From Acinetobacter pollinis (lineage in GTDB: Bacteria > Pseudomonadota > Gammaproteobacteria > Pseudomonadales > Moraxellaceae), in the NCBI RefSeq assembly GCF_015627175.1, contig NZ_VTDQ01000010.1, positions 1 through 64,000 of the forward strand: a stretch of 64,000 bases of DNA. The letters run 5' to 3'. Position 1 is the stretch's first letter. Every line of letters begins with the position of its first letter. Below the pieces are notes generated by a model, which saw nothing but the letters and a program-made list of their open reading frames with translations, had not been told where the DNA came from and made no database searches. Shown piece by piece: positions 27,722-37,058 of this stretch. A program made the position numbers and the translations under genes.

Positions 27722-28657
27722 TTAAGGCTGATAGCCATAATATTCTTCATAGATACGTTTAAAATATTGAGAACTGCTATAACCAATTTTATTGGTTACA
27801 CTTTCTATAGAAGCACCTTCTTTTAAGAGGATCTGTGCATATTTCATACGTATATTTAGTAAGTAATTTCCAATAGTATGACCTGTAGTTTCCTTAAATA
27901 AGCGTTTTAGATAGCACTCATTCATACCTACCTGTTTCGATAAATAGCGTATGGTAATTTTTTCTTCGAAATTTGTTTCTAAAATTTGGATTGCTTTTTT
28001 TATAGGCGGAGAAATTTTATCTTCTTTATTATTTTTTTGTAGTAATAAGCTCATCAGCTCAAGTGTTGCACCTTCTAAATGCAATAAATCTAACATCGTT
28101 TTTGCTGTGGGTAGATTAAGCAGATATTGTGCATGATGTAGTACATCTTTATGCGGAATATCTATTGCTTTTATTTCAGGGGTATCGTTGTCTAAAAAAA
28201 AATGAATAAGAGGGTTGTCTGACTTGGAGGGTTCCAAAGTTGTTAACAGACGTTCATCAAAATCTAAAGTGATGAGCGACATTTGTTTTTTTTCTTGTAA
28301 ATAAATCGTTTGTGAACCGAGTACGCCTTTTCTTAAAATTAAAGTAGGGGATTCAAAAATATATTCCTGATTAATCTGATTATTTTTAAGCTTATGTGTT
28401 CCAGAAAGTAATAGTGTGATACCTAACGAAAACATTTTTCTGTTGCCATTCAGTTGAATGGGATGGTCTAACCAGTAGCGACCTTTACCAACGCATAAAC
28501 GTTCAAAATCATAAATTTCTGTATATCCCTGACCATCTGCTGGATTAAAGATATTCAAGTGATGATTAGGTAGCTTAGAACCTGTTTCTAAATATAAATC
28601 TCCTGCATCCTTCAAAATTGCTTTATGAATATCGATAAATTTAGACATCGTTGTCAT
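27722..28657 (-). CDS. AraC/PchR-like regulator of the siderophore locus
   Basis: 311 residues. The C-terminal 95 residues are a double helix-turn-helix AraC DNA-binding domain (IRYLSKQVGMNECYLKRLFKETTG and VTNKIGYSSSQYFKRIYEEYYGYQP). The N-terminal part is an effector domain resembling PchR/YbtA-type siderophore sensors. It lies between the transport and biosynthetic units, divergent from the latter, with its own Fur-box-like site. By analogy with PchR it would activate the cluster when the ferric siderophore enters the cytoplasm. The C-terminus ends soon after the last helix, slightly shorter than usual but complete. It is probably the gene called fbsA, but that letter was not verified. Confidence 0.85.
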   Translation of the reverse strand: MTTMSKFIDIHKAILKDAGDLYLETGSKLPNHHLNIFNPADGQGYTEIYDFERLCVGKGRYWLDHPIQLNGNRKMFSLGITLLLSGTHKLKNNQINQEYIFESPTLILRKGVLGSQTIYLQEKKQMSLITLDFDERLLTTLEPSKSDNPLIHFFLDNDTPEIKAIDIPHKDVLHHAQYLLNLPTAKTMLDLLHLEGATLELMSLLLQKNNKEDKISPPIKKAIQILETNFEEKITIRYLSKQVGMNECYLKRLFKETTGHTIGNYLLNIRMKYAQILLKEGASIESVTNKIGYSSSQYFKRIYEEYYGYQP

Positions 28658-28678
28658 CTACTATTATAAGCTTTTAAT

Positions 28679-28697
28679 GATAATGATTTTTATTTAA
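28679..28697. promoter_or_regulatory. Fur-box-like site upstream of the AraC regulator
   Basis: GATAATGAT followed by TTTTATTTAA matches the Fur consensus at 13 of 19 positions, with a perfect first half. It begins 22 bp before the regulator start. Confidence 0.6.
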
Positions 28698-28871
28698 GTT
28701 GCACTAAATTGTCAATCTTAAAATTGTGCTATGGCTAAAAAAATCTTTAGATATCATATATGTAAAAAATATATTGTATGTATAAAGTACGATTGAAAAT
28801 AAATTTAAAATATTAAAAAACAATTACTTTCCTCTATGTTTATAAAATACTCCCTTTTTTTTCTATTAAAT

Positions 28872-28890
28872 GAGAATGGTTATTATTACA
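28872..28890. promoter_or_regulatory. Fur-box-like site upstream of the biosynthetic operon
   Basis: GAGAATGGTTATTATTACA matches the Fur consensus at 13 of 19 positions. It lies 61 bp before the isochorismate synthase start and would place the whole ten-gene operon under iron control. Confidence 0.6.
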
Positions 28891-28950
28891 ATTCGAGAAA
28901 TTGGTGATCTCCCACCAAAATTATACCTTTAAATTTAGAAAGGACGTTTT

Positions 28951-30099
28951 ATGCAAAGCATCGATACAGAAAATGATGAGCTCTTTGACAATAAAACTGC
29001 TTGTTTTTTCACAAAAGAATATCATTTGGTCGCTAATGATTTATTTGAAACGCTATCTTTACCAGCAAAAAATCTTGATCAATTACAGCAACAAATTACA
29101 CAATCTTTTAATACGTTAAAGCACGAATCAGGGGCTAAGCCTATCCTGATTGGTGCAATTCCTTTTGATACCAGTCAACCATCATCTTTAAATATTTATC
29201 GTCAACATACAAAGAATACTGCACGGTTTGATACCGAAATTGCAAAGCTGAAGCCTTTAGAAGTAAGAAATAAAAAACAGGTTGTTGAGTATAGTTACTT
29301 TACTAAAATGATTGAAACGGCACTAAATCATTTTTCACAGCAACGTCTGGATAAAATTGTAATTTCTCAAGTAGCAGATTTTGAGTTATTAAATCAGAAA
29401 AAAGCAACAGATTTAGCAATGACACTCTCTGTTCAAAATCCATTTGCATATAGTTTCGTTGTTCCTGTCGATCAGGGGCGTTATTTATTTGGTGCAAGCC
29501 CTGAGTTACTGCTTGCAAAAGAGAATTTAAATGTTCGTAGCAATCCTTTAGCGGGTTCTAGACCCCGTAGTGAAGATAAAGAAGTCAATGAGTGTTTAGA
29601 AGAAGAGCTTAGAAATTCAGATAAAGATTTATATGAACATAAAATTGTTGTCGACAGCATTTTAAAAAATTTGACACCGTGGTGTCATCAACTGAATTAT
29701 TCAAAACAACCTGAAATTTTAAAAACACCAACCATGCTGCATTTATCTTCTGTTTTTCAAGGAACTTTGAAAAATAATCAGAATCAAAATGATGCACTTA
29801 GTATTGCCTTAGCACTTCACCCAACACCTGCTATATGTGGTTCACCAACGCATCTTGCAAAGGATTTTATCTTGGCGCATGAAGGTTACGACCGTGAATA
29901 TTACGCAGGTCTTGTGGGGTGGATGGATGCTGAGGGAAATGGTGAATGGGTAGTAACCATTCGCTGTGGTCTACTAAATAAAAGCAGTATCCGTTTATAT
30001 GCAGGTGCAGGAATTGTTGCTGGTTCAGATGCAGACCTAGAGTGGAATGAAACTGAAGCGAAAATGCAAACAATGCTAAATACGCTAAGTGGCAATTAA
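28951..30099 (+). CDS. fbsB: Isochorismate synthase (EntC-like)
   Basis: 382-residue chorismate-binding enzyme converting chorismate to isochorismate, the first step of 2,3-dihydroxybenzoate synthesis. Family signatures include GASPELLLAKE, NPLAGSRPR, ELRNSDKDLYEHKIVVDSI, HPTPAICGSP and a C-terminal CGLL..IRLYAGAGIVAGSD with magnesium-binding acidic residues. AGAAAGGACG is its ribosome binding site. It opens the operon, 293 bp from the divergent regulator gene, and isochorismatase follows 18 bp later. Confidence 0.95.
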   Translation: MQSIDTENDELFDNKTACFFTKEYHLVANDLFETLSLPAKNLDQLQQQITQSFNTLKHESGAKPILIGAIPFDTSQPSSLNIYRQHTKNTARFDTEIAKLKPLEVRNKKQVVEYSYFTKMIETALNHFSQQRLDKIVISQVADFELLNQKKATDLAMTLSVQNPFAYSFVVPVDQGRYLFGASPELLLAKENLNVRSNPLAGSRPRSEDKEVNECLEEELRNSDKDLYEHKIVVDSILKNLTPWCHQLNYSKQPEILKTPTMLHLSSVFQGTLKNNQNQNDALSIALALHPTPAICGSPTHLAKDFILAHEGYDREYYAGLVGWMDAEGNGEWVVTIRCGLLNKSSIRLYAGAGIVAGSDADLEWNETEAKMQTMLNTLSGN

Positions 30100-30117
30100 T
30101 ATTTTAGGAAAATTATT

Positions 30118-30747
30118 ATGACGATTAAAAAAATTAGTAATTATCATCTTCCATTAAAACAAGACTATGCTGAAGCTAAAGTAAATTGGGTGGTAGATAA
30201 AAAGCGAGCAGCTTTATTAATACATGATATGCAAGATTATTTTGTAGATTTTTATGGTCATGACTCCTCGTTAATTGAAATAGTCATTCATCATATTAGT
30301 CAGCTTAAAGCATGGTGTGTACAAAATGACATTCCCGTATATTACACAGCACAGCCTGCTATACAAGATGAAAAAGATCGCGCGTTATTAAACGATATGT
30401 GGGGCGCAGGATTAACGGCATTTCCAGAAAAAGCAGAAATTGTGAAAGCATTGGTACCAACCAAGCATGATGTTGTACTTACTAAATGGCGGTATAGTGC
30501 ATATTTTAGATCTGATTTGAAACAAAGACTTGAAGAACAAGGGCGTGACCAACTAATTATATGTGGTGTATATGCGCATATAGGTGTTTTACAAACTGCT
30601 GCCGAATCATTTATGCATGGTATACAACCATTTGTTGTTTCAGATGCAGTTGCCGACTTTAGCCTAAAAGATCATATTTTTGCTTTGGACTATGTTCAGC
30701 GCAATTTAGGCGTAGTGAATCAAGCTCATCAACTTATTCGTTCTTAA
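30118..30747 (+). CDS. fbsC: Isochorismatase without an aryl carrier domain
   Basis: 209-residue isochorismatase (EntB N-terminal domain type): KKRAALLIHDMQDYFVDF carries the catalytic Asp, and ICGVYAHIGVLQTAAESFMHGIQPFVVSDAVADFS is typical. It hydrolyses isochorismate to 2,3-dihydro-2,3-dihydroxybenzoate. E. coli EntB is a fusion with a C-terminal aryl carrier protein; here that domain is missing and its job is taken by the N-terminal carrier domain of the NRPS protein encoded two genes downstream. Confidence 0.94.
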   Translation: MTIKKISNYHLPLKQDYAEAKVNWVVDKKRAALLIHDMQDYFVDFYGHDSSLIEIVIHHISQLKAWCVQNDIPVYYTAQPAIQDEKDRALLNDMWGAGLTAFPEKAEIVKALVPTKHDVVLTKWRYSAYFRSDLKQRLEEQGRDQLIICGVYAHIGVLQTAAESFMHGIQPFVVSDAVADFSLKDHIFALDYVQRNLGVVNQAHQLIRS

Positions 30748-30763
30748 AAAGAGGACGAAGCAC

Positions 30764-31510
30764 ATGAAAAAACAAAAAACCGCATGGGTTACTGGTGTTA
30801 ATCAGGGTATTGGTGCAGCAGTAATGCAGCAATTACACGAAAGAAATATTCATGTAGTAGGGTTTGATCTTTCTACGGAACATGTTCCATCTATATATAA
30901 GTCACACGTTCATTGTTGTGATATTAGTGACGCATCACAAGTCGACACACTTTGCCAGCGTTTATTAGAAGTTGAACCACCAGATTATTTTATTCATGTT
31001 GCAGGCGTGCTTTATCTTTCTGAACATGAAAATTTGTCTATTGATGATTGGTTAAAGACTTTTGCAGTAAATGTTTATGCACCATTTTATTTTCTTAGAT
31101 TTTTAACACCTTATTTTAAGAAAAAAAGAGCTGGCTCAATGGTTATGGTGTCATCTAATGCCGCTCATGTACCTAGAATAAATATGGCTGCTTATGGTGC
31201 TTCTAAAGCTGCACTAACGAGTTTTAGCAAAACGGTAGCATTAGAAATGGCTGAGTACGGTGTGCGTGTCAATATTGTTTCACCAGGGTCAACAGCTACA
31301 CCGATGCAATATCAGCTTTGGAAAGATAGTTCAGGTGAAAAAGTAACAATTCAGGGCAATTTGAAAAATTATAAGGTTGGAATTCCATTAAAGAAAATTG
31401 CAAAACCAGAAGAAGTTGCAAACGCTATTTTATTTTTTATAAGTGATCAGGCAACACATATTACGATGCACGATTTAGTCGTTGACGGTGGTGCAACCTT
31501 AGGTCAATAG
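30764..31510 (+). CDS. fbsD: 2,3-dihydro-2,3-dihydroxybenzoate dehydrogenase (EntA-like)
   Basis: 248-residue short-chain dehydrogenase. NAD-binding motif TGVNQGIGAAV (residues 10-20), the N-A-A-H segment SSNAAHVP and catalytic YGASKAA (Tyr and Lys) are present. The product is 2,3-dihydroxybenzoate, the catechol unit of the siderophore. It sits 16 bp after the isochorismatase and 20 bp before the NRPS gene. Confidence 0.94.
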   Translation: MKKQKTAWVTGVNQGIGAAVMQQLHERNIHVVGFDLSTEHVPSIYKSHVHCCDISDASQVDTLCQRLLEVEPPDYFIHVAGVLYLSEHENLSIDDWLKTFAVNVYAPFYFLRFLTPYFKKKRAGSMVMVSSNAAHVPRINMAAYGASKAALTSFSKTVALEMAEYGVRVNIVSPGSTATPMQYQLWKDSSGEKVTIQGNLKNYKVGIPLKKIAKPEEVANAILFFISDQATHITMHDLVVDGGATLGQ

Positions 31511-31530
31511 CCTAAGTAGTAGGTAAAATT

Positions 31531-33975
31531 ATGAAATTAGAGCACCAAATTGGAAAACATGTTCAACATGTGTTGGATCTTCCAGACAGTAAAATTTCTC
31601 CCCAAGATAATCTTATTGAATACGGGCTACATTCGCTAGCAATTATGCGTTTGGTAGATATTTTTGAAAAAGAATATGAGGCAAAATTATCTTATATTGA
31701 TTTTGCTATGGCACCCTCTATTGAAGATTGGGTCAAAATTATTGATGATACAAAAGAGAGTAAGACAAAAAAATTAATTGATTTTCCAACGCCTTATGTA
31801 AATTTATCAGAAATGCAGTATGCACATTGGGTAGGGCGACAAGGCGAAAATGTATCTTCTCATTTGTATATTGAATTTGCAGGAAAATATTTAAATATAG
31901 AAAAGCTACAGCAAGCATATACACAGTTATTACAGTGTCATCCCATGTTAAGTGTATCAATTGCACAAGGTCAGCAATCTATTCAAAAGTTGACTGAAAC
32001 GGGTATACGTATAAATGACTTAACAAAAGTTGATGAAATAAAAGTTAGTGAGTTTCTAGCACAACAACGTCAAAACATGACACATCAAAAACTTGATATA
32101 GAGTCAGGTCAGGTTATTGATGTTCGAGTGACAGTTCTACCTAATCAACATCATGTATTGCATATTGATACAGATATGTCAGCAATTGATCCACAGAGTT
32201 GCTTTATCTTAATTCAGCATTTATCTGATTTATATTCAGAAAATGAGAAAGATTTATTATTTATGAGTAATAAATCGAGTGTACCTTATTTTGAATATAT
32301 TCAAGCAAAAGATACGCAGCGAGAACAACAAAAGAAATATGATGAAAAATGGTGGAAATCACGTTTAGAAAATATTTCAGACATTCCCGCATTACCTTAT
32401 ATTGCAGAAGGGTTAAGAGATCAGCCTAATTTATTTACAAGAGAGGCATTTAGTTTTAATGCCTCCGATACGCAAGTTTTAGTAAATATTGCCTCTGAAT
32501 ACAACATATCAGTAGAGTTAATCTGTTTAACATTATTTGCAGAAACAGTTGCTTTGTGGTCATCTGAAAATCAATTTCGTTTGAATCTGCCATTTTTTTC
32601 TCGTGAGAAATACGGAACCTGTACTGACCAAGAAATAAGTCATATGGTTGGTGATTTTTCTAATATGTGCTTATTGGATATTCATGCAAAAGCAGGTGAA
32701 AAATTCTCGGAGAGTTTAAGTCGTATTAAACAAAATTTAGAAGAGGTGTATCTACATTCAACGTATACAGGAGTAGAGGTTTTACGTGATTTATCTAAAT
32801 ATCATCAACAATTAGAAACTGCACCGATTGTATTTACCTCAGGATTAAATTACGGCGAAATCATTTCAAATCAGGTACAAAAGCACTTTGGCCAACCTAT
32901 TTGGTGTATTTCTCAAGGTTCTAAAGTTGATCTAGATGTGCAAGTTGCGTTAATCAATGAGAAATTAGTCATTAATTGGGATATTCGAAAGAACGCATTT
33001 CAGCAAAAAGTTATTCCTGAAATGTTTAAATACTATATTTCAAGGATTCAGTCATTTATCTTAGATAAAGAGAAAATTCATTCAATTCCTGAGTATATAT
33101 TACCTACACCTCACACGCTGTTAAATGAAGATGAATTAAATTTACCCTTCAAAGGTGAACACTACAGTGTAATTCATGGATTAGATACATGTTGTCCATG
33201 TTGGGTGATTGGATATTTGGGTATCCAAGTTTCAGAAGAAAATTTATATAAATTTGATCCATCAGATCTTATAAATATTCATGGCCAATATTGGTATAAG
33301 ACAACACATCAAGCTTACTTTAACGATCAAAAAGATATCTGTGTGGTTTCTGAACTTAACCCACAAATAAAGCGAAATGGCTACTGGTTAAACCCAAATG
33401 ATATTGCAGAAAAAATTGCAGTACACCCAGCAATTCAAAAAGTAAAACTATTTCCTATTACGAAGGGTGAAAAAAATACACTTGTTGCATTGCTTGTATG
33501 TGCATTGGAGGAATCTCTAAGCTATACAAACCTTTTGTCTATTTATACAGCATGTCTAAATACACAGGCACTTCAACCTGAGCAGTCGTATATCGTTTCT
33601 GAAGATGAAATTGATCAAGTAAACACTGAAAACATAGAAGCTCTTTTAGCAAAAAAAATACCTATTGAGAGTCAAAAAGATATATCAGCTTTAGAAAAGG
33701 TTATTTATTTCATGATGTGTAGTGTTATTGGCATATCTACTGAGCAAGAAGATGACATAAATATCGACTTTTTTGAATATGGTGGTGATTCATTATTAGC
33801 AACTCATTTAATTGCTGTGATCCAAAAATATTTCAAAGATAGTGGTTTGACGATCGTTGATATTTTTTCTCAACGTACCGTATGTAATATCGCTCATATT
33901 ATTGAAGAAAATTTACCAAATACTGCACACAAGATTGCAAGTGTATTTCTACAAGTAATGGAGGGGAAAAAATGA
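31531..33975 (+). CDS. fbsE: NRPS protein: aryl carrier - cyclization - peptidyl carrier
   Basis: 814 residues with three domains. An aryl carrier domain occupies about 1-75, with the phosphopantetheine serine at S35 in IEYGLHSLA. A condensation-fold domain spans about 85-520 and carries the cyclization signature DxxxxDxxS (D215, D220, S223: DMSAIDPQS) instead of HHxxxDG. After a linker region of uncertain fold a peptidyl carrier follows, with S754 in FEYGGDSLL. There is no adenylation domain. The carrier at the N-terminus is expected to receive DHB from the AMP ligase, and the C-terminal carrier to receive serine from the adenylation domain in the next protein. It overlaps that gene by four bases (ATGA). 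Confidence 0.88.
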   Translation: MKLEHQIGKHVQHVLDLPDSKISPQDNLIEYGLHSLAIMRLVDIFEKEYEAKLSYIDFAMAPSIEDWVKIIDDTKESKTKKLIDFPTPYVNLSEMQYAHWVGRQGENVSSHLYIEFAGKYLNIEKLQQAYTQLLQCHPMLSVSIAQGQQSIQKLTETGIRINDLTKVDEIKVSEFLAQQRQNMTHQKLDIESGQVIDVRVTVLPNQHHVLHIDTDMSAIDPQSCFILIQHLSDLYSENEKDLLFMSNKSSVPYFEYIQAKDTQREQQKKYDEKWWKSRLENISDIPALPYIAEGLRDQPNLFTREAFSFNASDTQVLVNIASEYNISVELICLTLFAETVALWSSENQFRLNLPFFSREKYGTCTDQEISHMVGDFSNMCLLDIHAKAGEKFSESLSRIKQNLEEVYLHSTYTGVEVLRDLSKYHQQLETAPIVFTSGLNYGEIISNQVQKHFGQPIWCISQGSKVDLDVQVALINEKLVINWDIRKNAFQQKVIPEMFKYYISRIQSFILDKEKIHSIPEYILPTPHTLLNEDELNLPFKGEHYSVIHGLDTCCPCWVIGYLGIQVSEENLYKFDPSDLINIHGQYWYKTTHQAYFNDQKDICVVSELNPQIKRNGYWLNPNDIAEKIAVHPAIQKVKLFPITKGEKNTLVALLVCALEESLSYTNLLSIYTACLNTQALQPEQSYIVSEDEIDQVNTENIEALLAKKIPIESQKDISALEKVIYFMMCSVIGISTEQEDDINIDFFEYGGDSLLATHLIAVIQKYFKDSGLTIVDIFSQRTVCNIAHIIEENLPNTAHKIASVFLQVMEGKK

Positions 33976-36900
33976 GTAAACATATCCCTTTAACTGCAAT
34001 GCAAAAAGCATATCTGCTTGGAAAATCAAAACAATTTCCATTAAGTCATTCATCTATGCATGATTTTAGAGAGTTTAGAGGTACGCTTAGCTATAAGGCA
34101 TTTATTGAGTCTTTAACACGTTTAATTTCTTGCTTTTCAACACTTAGAACAAAAATTGATGAGAACTCTTTAACTCAAACAGTATTAGATAAGATTTCAA
34201 TTAAAGATCACGTTGATTTCATTGATTTAAGTTTGCTGAATTCAATTGAAGCCAATAATAAACTAGATGTCATTCAGCATGAATATAAACATTATTTACA
34301 TCAGCTAGGTACTCCACCATGGCGTATGGCATTTATACAAATGCCTCAAGATGTGGAAGATAAAACAGTTATTTTTACAAGTTTTGACGGACTGATTATT
34401 GATGGATTTTCAATTTCTTTATGTTTAGAGCATTTGTTTAATCCTAAAATAGAGCCGTTGGAGATGGATAATGGTGAGATTACTCATTTAAAAACAGAAG
34501 TTAAAGAAGTCGATAAACAGTTTTGGCAGACTGAGTTAGGACACTTAACAGATATACCGCAATTTCGATGGGAAATACCTTTAGAAAAAATTGCAAACCC
34601 TAGATATTTACGTTCTAGTACATACGTTGAATATTATATATGGCAAAAATTTTCAAAAATAGCGTCTCAGCAACGTATATTACCGAATGCATTATTGACG
34701 ACGATCATTTTAGAAACTTTATCTAAGTGGAATGAAGATCGTGAAGTTTTAGTTTCTATACCTATTTCTAATACTGCTATACAAGATACAGTTTCAAATC
34801 ATTCATCTTTTGTTGTCTTATACTATAAGCATGAAGAGCGCCTTTTCTTAAATAGTCAAAATGTGCAGAAAAAAATAATGCAGGCGATGGCACATAGCTC
34901 ATTTTCAGGTGTAGATATTTCAAAACAACTCATTCAACAAACACAGGCTTCAATTGTTTTACCTATTGCGTTGACGAATGGCTTCGCTTGGAAGAAGCCT
35001 GTAGATCATCAAGAAATTCGTTATATTGCAGGACAAACACAGACACCACAATTGGCTTTAGATATTCGTTTAAGTTTTGCATCGAATAATGATTTAGTTA
35101 TAGATCTAGACTATGTAGAACAAGCAATTTCAAAAAACACAGTGGATGAATTACGAAATGCTTTAAGAACGAGAATTATTGAGCTAACTGGTTTTGAAAG
35201 TTTAGAAAATGTTCAGGCTAAACCGCGTATTCTGCCGCCGTTAGAAATATCTGAGGTATCTCAGTTACCTATACCTTCTATAGAAAGTTATTTGGAACGT
35301 ATTGAAAGAAACCTATTTACTTCTTCATTACATAAAACAGCATTGGTTTATAACGGCAAAAATATTTCTTATGAGGAATTGGCAAATAATATCTTAAAAA
35401 TTCGTCAGGCCTTTGAAACACTAGGTTTAAAAGAAAAACAAGTCGTTGCCATTTGTTTATCTAAATGCCCTGAACATATTTATGTGATGCTTGCATGTGC
35501 ACTTTCTAACATTATTTGGCTACCTGTAGACATGGATTCTCCAGAAGTACGCCGTAAATATATTTTAGAAAATAGCAGAGTTGATTTAGTGGTGGGGGAG
35601 CAACCATTTGAAAATCTACCATTTTTAAATATTCATGATGCTTTAGAGTTGCAACATAGTGGTTCTTATCCTCATTGGACGTATTTAAATGATAATTCTC
35701 CAGCTTATTATTTATATACTTCAGGAAGTACAGGCATACCCAAATGTGTCGTACTGAACAATTTAGCTACATCGAATACGATTCAACAATCTATTGATTT
35801 GTGGGCTATTGATTCTAAAGACGTCCATTTGGCTGCAACACCATTTCATCATGACATGTCATTGTTCGATATATTTGTACCTTTGTCTGTTGGTGGAACT
35901 TTAATTATTCCTACTTTAGAACAAGCAAAAAGTGCCATTGATTGGGGAGTATTAATTGAACAATATTGTGTAAGTATCTGGTGTACTGTTCCTGCAATGG
36001 CAGACATGCTTTTGACAGCAACCGAGCCACATCAATTAAAAAGTTTACGTTTAATTAGTCAAGGGGGTGACTATGTTAAACCTTCTGTCATTCAAAAATT
36101 TAGACAAATATTGCCGACAGCGAGGCTAATTTCGATTGGTGGGCCAACGGAAACAACAATCTTAAGCATATGGCATGATATTACTCTAGAGGATCAAAAT
36201 ATTATTCCGTACGGTAAACCGATTGCTCACAATACTTACTATATTTTAAATCATAAAGGTGAACCTTGTCCTATTGGTGTTGTAGGACAGATGTATATGA
36301 CAGGGGTAAATCTTTCAAATGGCTATTTATTAAATGGAGAACTTAAACAACAAGATTTTTGCCAACTTAATACAGAAGATGGTGAGTTTAAACGTGCATA
36401 TCGTACGAGCGATCGTGGTTACGTAAATAAAGAGGGTGTCATTATTTTTGCAGGTCGTAATGACGGTTATTTAAAGATACGCGGGGTACGTATCGCTGCA
36501 TCCGAAGTTGAAAATGCGTTGATGAAGCATACAAAAATTAAAGATTGTGTGGTAATGACGTGTACTAATCCAATGTTTGATGGTAATGAATTGGTTGCAG
36601 TTTATCAGTGTACTGATGTTGAAATACATGAAGCCAATACACTTCAATTGAGATCTTTTTTATTAAAAGCTGTACCTAACTCCCATGTGCCGACGCGTTG
36701 GTTATGCCTTACTGAGTTTCCTATCACTCGCAATGGTAAGGTCGATCGGAAAGAGCTACAAAGAATAGCGCAAGAGACCATATATAAGAAATACGTGCAA
36801 GATGAACCAACTAAAGATCATCAGCTCCATGAAGTGATTACTTTAATTGAGAGTGTAATTAAAAAGCCAATAGCAATGGATGAGCAAATTTTATCTGTAG

Positions 36901-37046
36901 GTTTAACGCCACAGTATATCAATCAAGTGGCAAAGCGTTGTACATCGCATTTTAACTGTTTTATCGACTATTACACTTTAGCGAAATCCAACACTGTAAA
37001 TGAGGTTGTCACTTCTATTCGTCATCAACTTAAGTTAAACCACTAA
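33972..37046 (+). CDS. fbsF: NRPS protein: cyclization - serine adenylation - degenerate carrier
   Basis: 1024 residues. The N-terminal domain (about 1-430) is a second cyclization domain with D139, D144 and S147 (DGLIIDGFS). The adenylation domain (about 450-930) has YTSGSTGIPK, GGPTETTI, YRTSDRGYV (normally TGD), GRNDGYLKIRGVRI and NGKVDRKEL. Serine is the substrate established for FbsF in the fimsbactin system. The C-terminal 80 residues align with a carrier domain, but where FxxxGGxS should be the sequence is ILSVGLTP (P980 at the serine position), so it cannot be pantetheinylated. The serine is therefore probably loaded in trans onto the carrier of the preceding protein. Confidence 0.87.
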   Translation: MSKHIPLTAMQKAYLLGKSKQFPLSHSSMHDFREFRGTLSYKAFIESLTRLISCFSTLRTKIDENSLTQTVLDKISIKDHVDFIDLSLLNSIEANNKLDVIQHEYKHYLHQLGTPPWRMAFIQMPQDVEDKTVIFTSFDGLIIDGFSISLCLEHLFNPKIEPLEMDNGEITHLKTEVKEVDKQFWQTELGHLTDIPQFRWEIPLEKIANPRYLRSSTYVEYYIWQKFSKIASQQRILPNALLTTIILETLSKWNEDREVLVSIPISNTAIQDTVSNHSSFVVLYYKHEERLFLNSQNVQKKIMQAMAHSSFSGVDISKQLIQQTQASIVLPIALTNGFAWKKPVDHQEIRYIAGQTQTPQLALDIRLSFASNNDLVIDLDYVEQAISKNTVDELRNALRTRIIELTGFESLENVQAKPRILPPLEISEVSQLPIPSIESYLERIERNLFTSSLHKTALVYNGKNISYEELANNILKIRQAFETLGLKEKQVVAICLSKCPEHIYVMLACALSNIIWLPVDMDSPEVRRKYILENSRVDLVVGEQPFENLPFLNIHDALELQHSGSYPHWTYLNDNSPAYYLYTSGSTGIPKCVVLNNLATSNTIQQSIDLWAIDSKDVHLAATPFHHDMSLFDIFVPLSVGGTLIIPTLEQAKSAIDWGVLIEQYCVSIWCTVPAMADMLLTATEPHQLKSLRLISQGGDYVKPSVIQKFRQILPTARLISIGGPTETTILSIWHDITLEDQNIIPYGKPIAHNTYYILNHKGEPCPIGVVGQMYMTGVNLSNGYLLNGELKQQDFCQLNTEDGEFKRAYRTSDRGYVNKEGVIIFAGRNDGYLKIRGVRIAASEVENALMKHTKIKDCVVMTCTNPMFDGNELVAVYQCTDVEIHEANTLQLRSFLLKAVPNSHVPTRWLCLTEFPITRNGKVDRKELQRIAQETIYKKYVQDEPTKDHQLHEVITLIESVIKKPIAMDEQILSVGLTPQYINQVAKRCTSHFNCFIDYYTLAKSNTVNEVVTSIRHQLKLNH

Positions 37047-37058
37047 AATTTTTAAGGT

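Noticed and set aside
28731-28796. 22-codon plus-strand frame upstream of the isochorismate synthase gene
   Set aside because: No ribosome binding site, very AT-rich, and it lies in the regulatory spacer.
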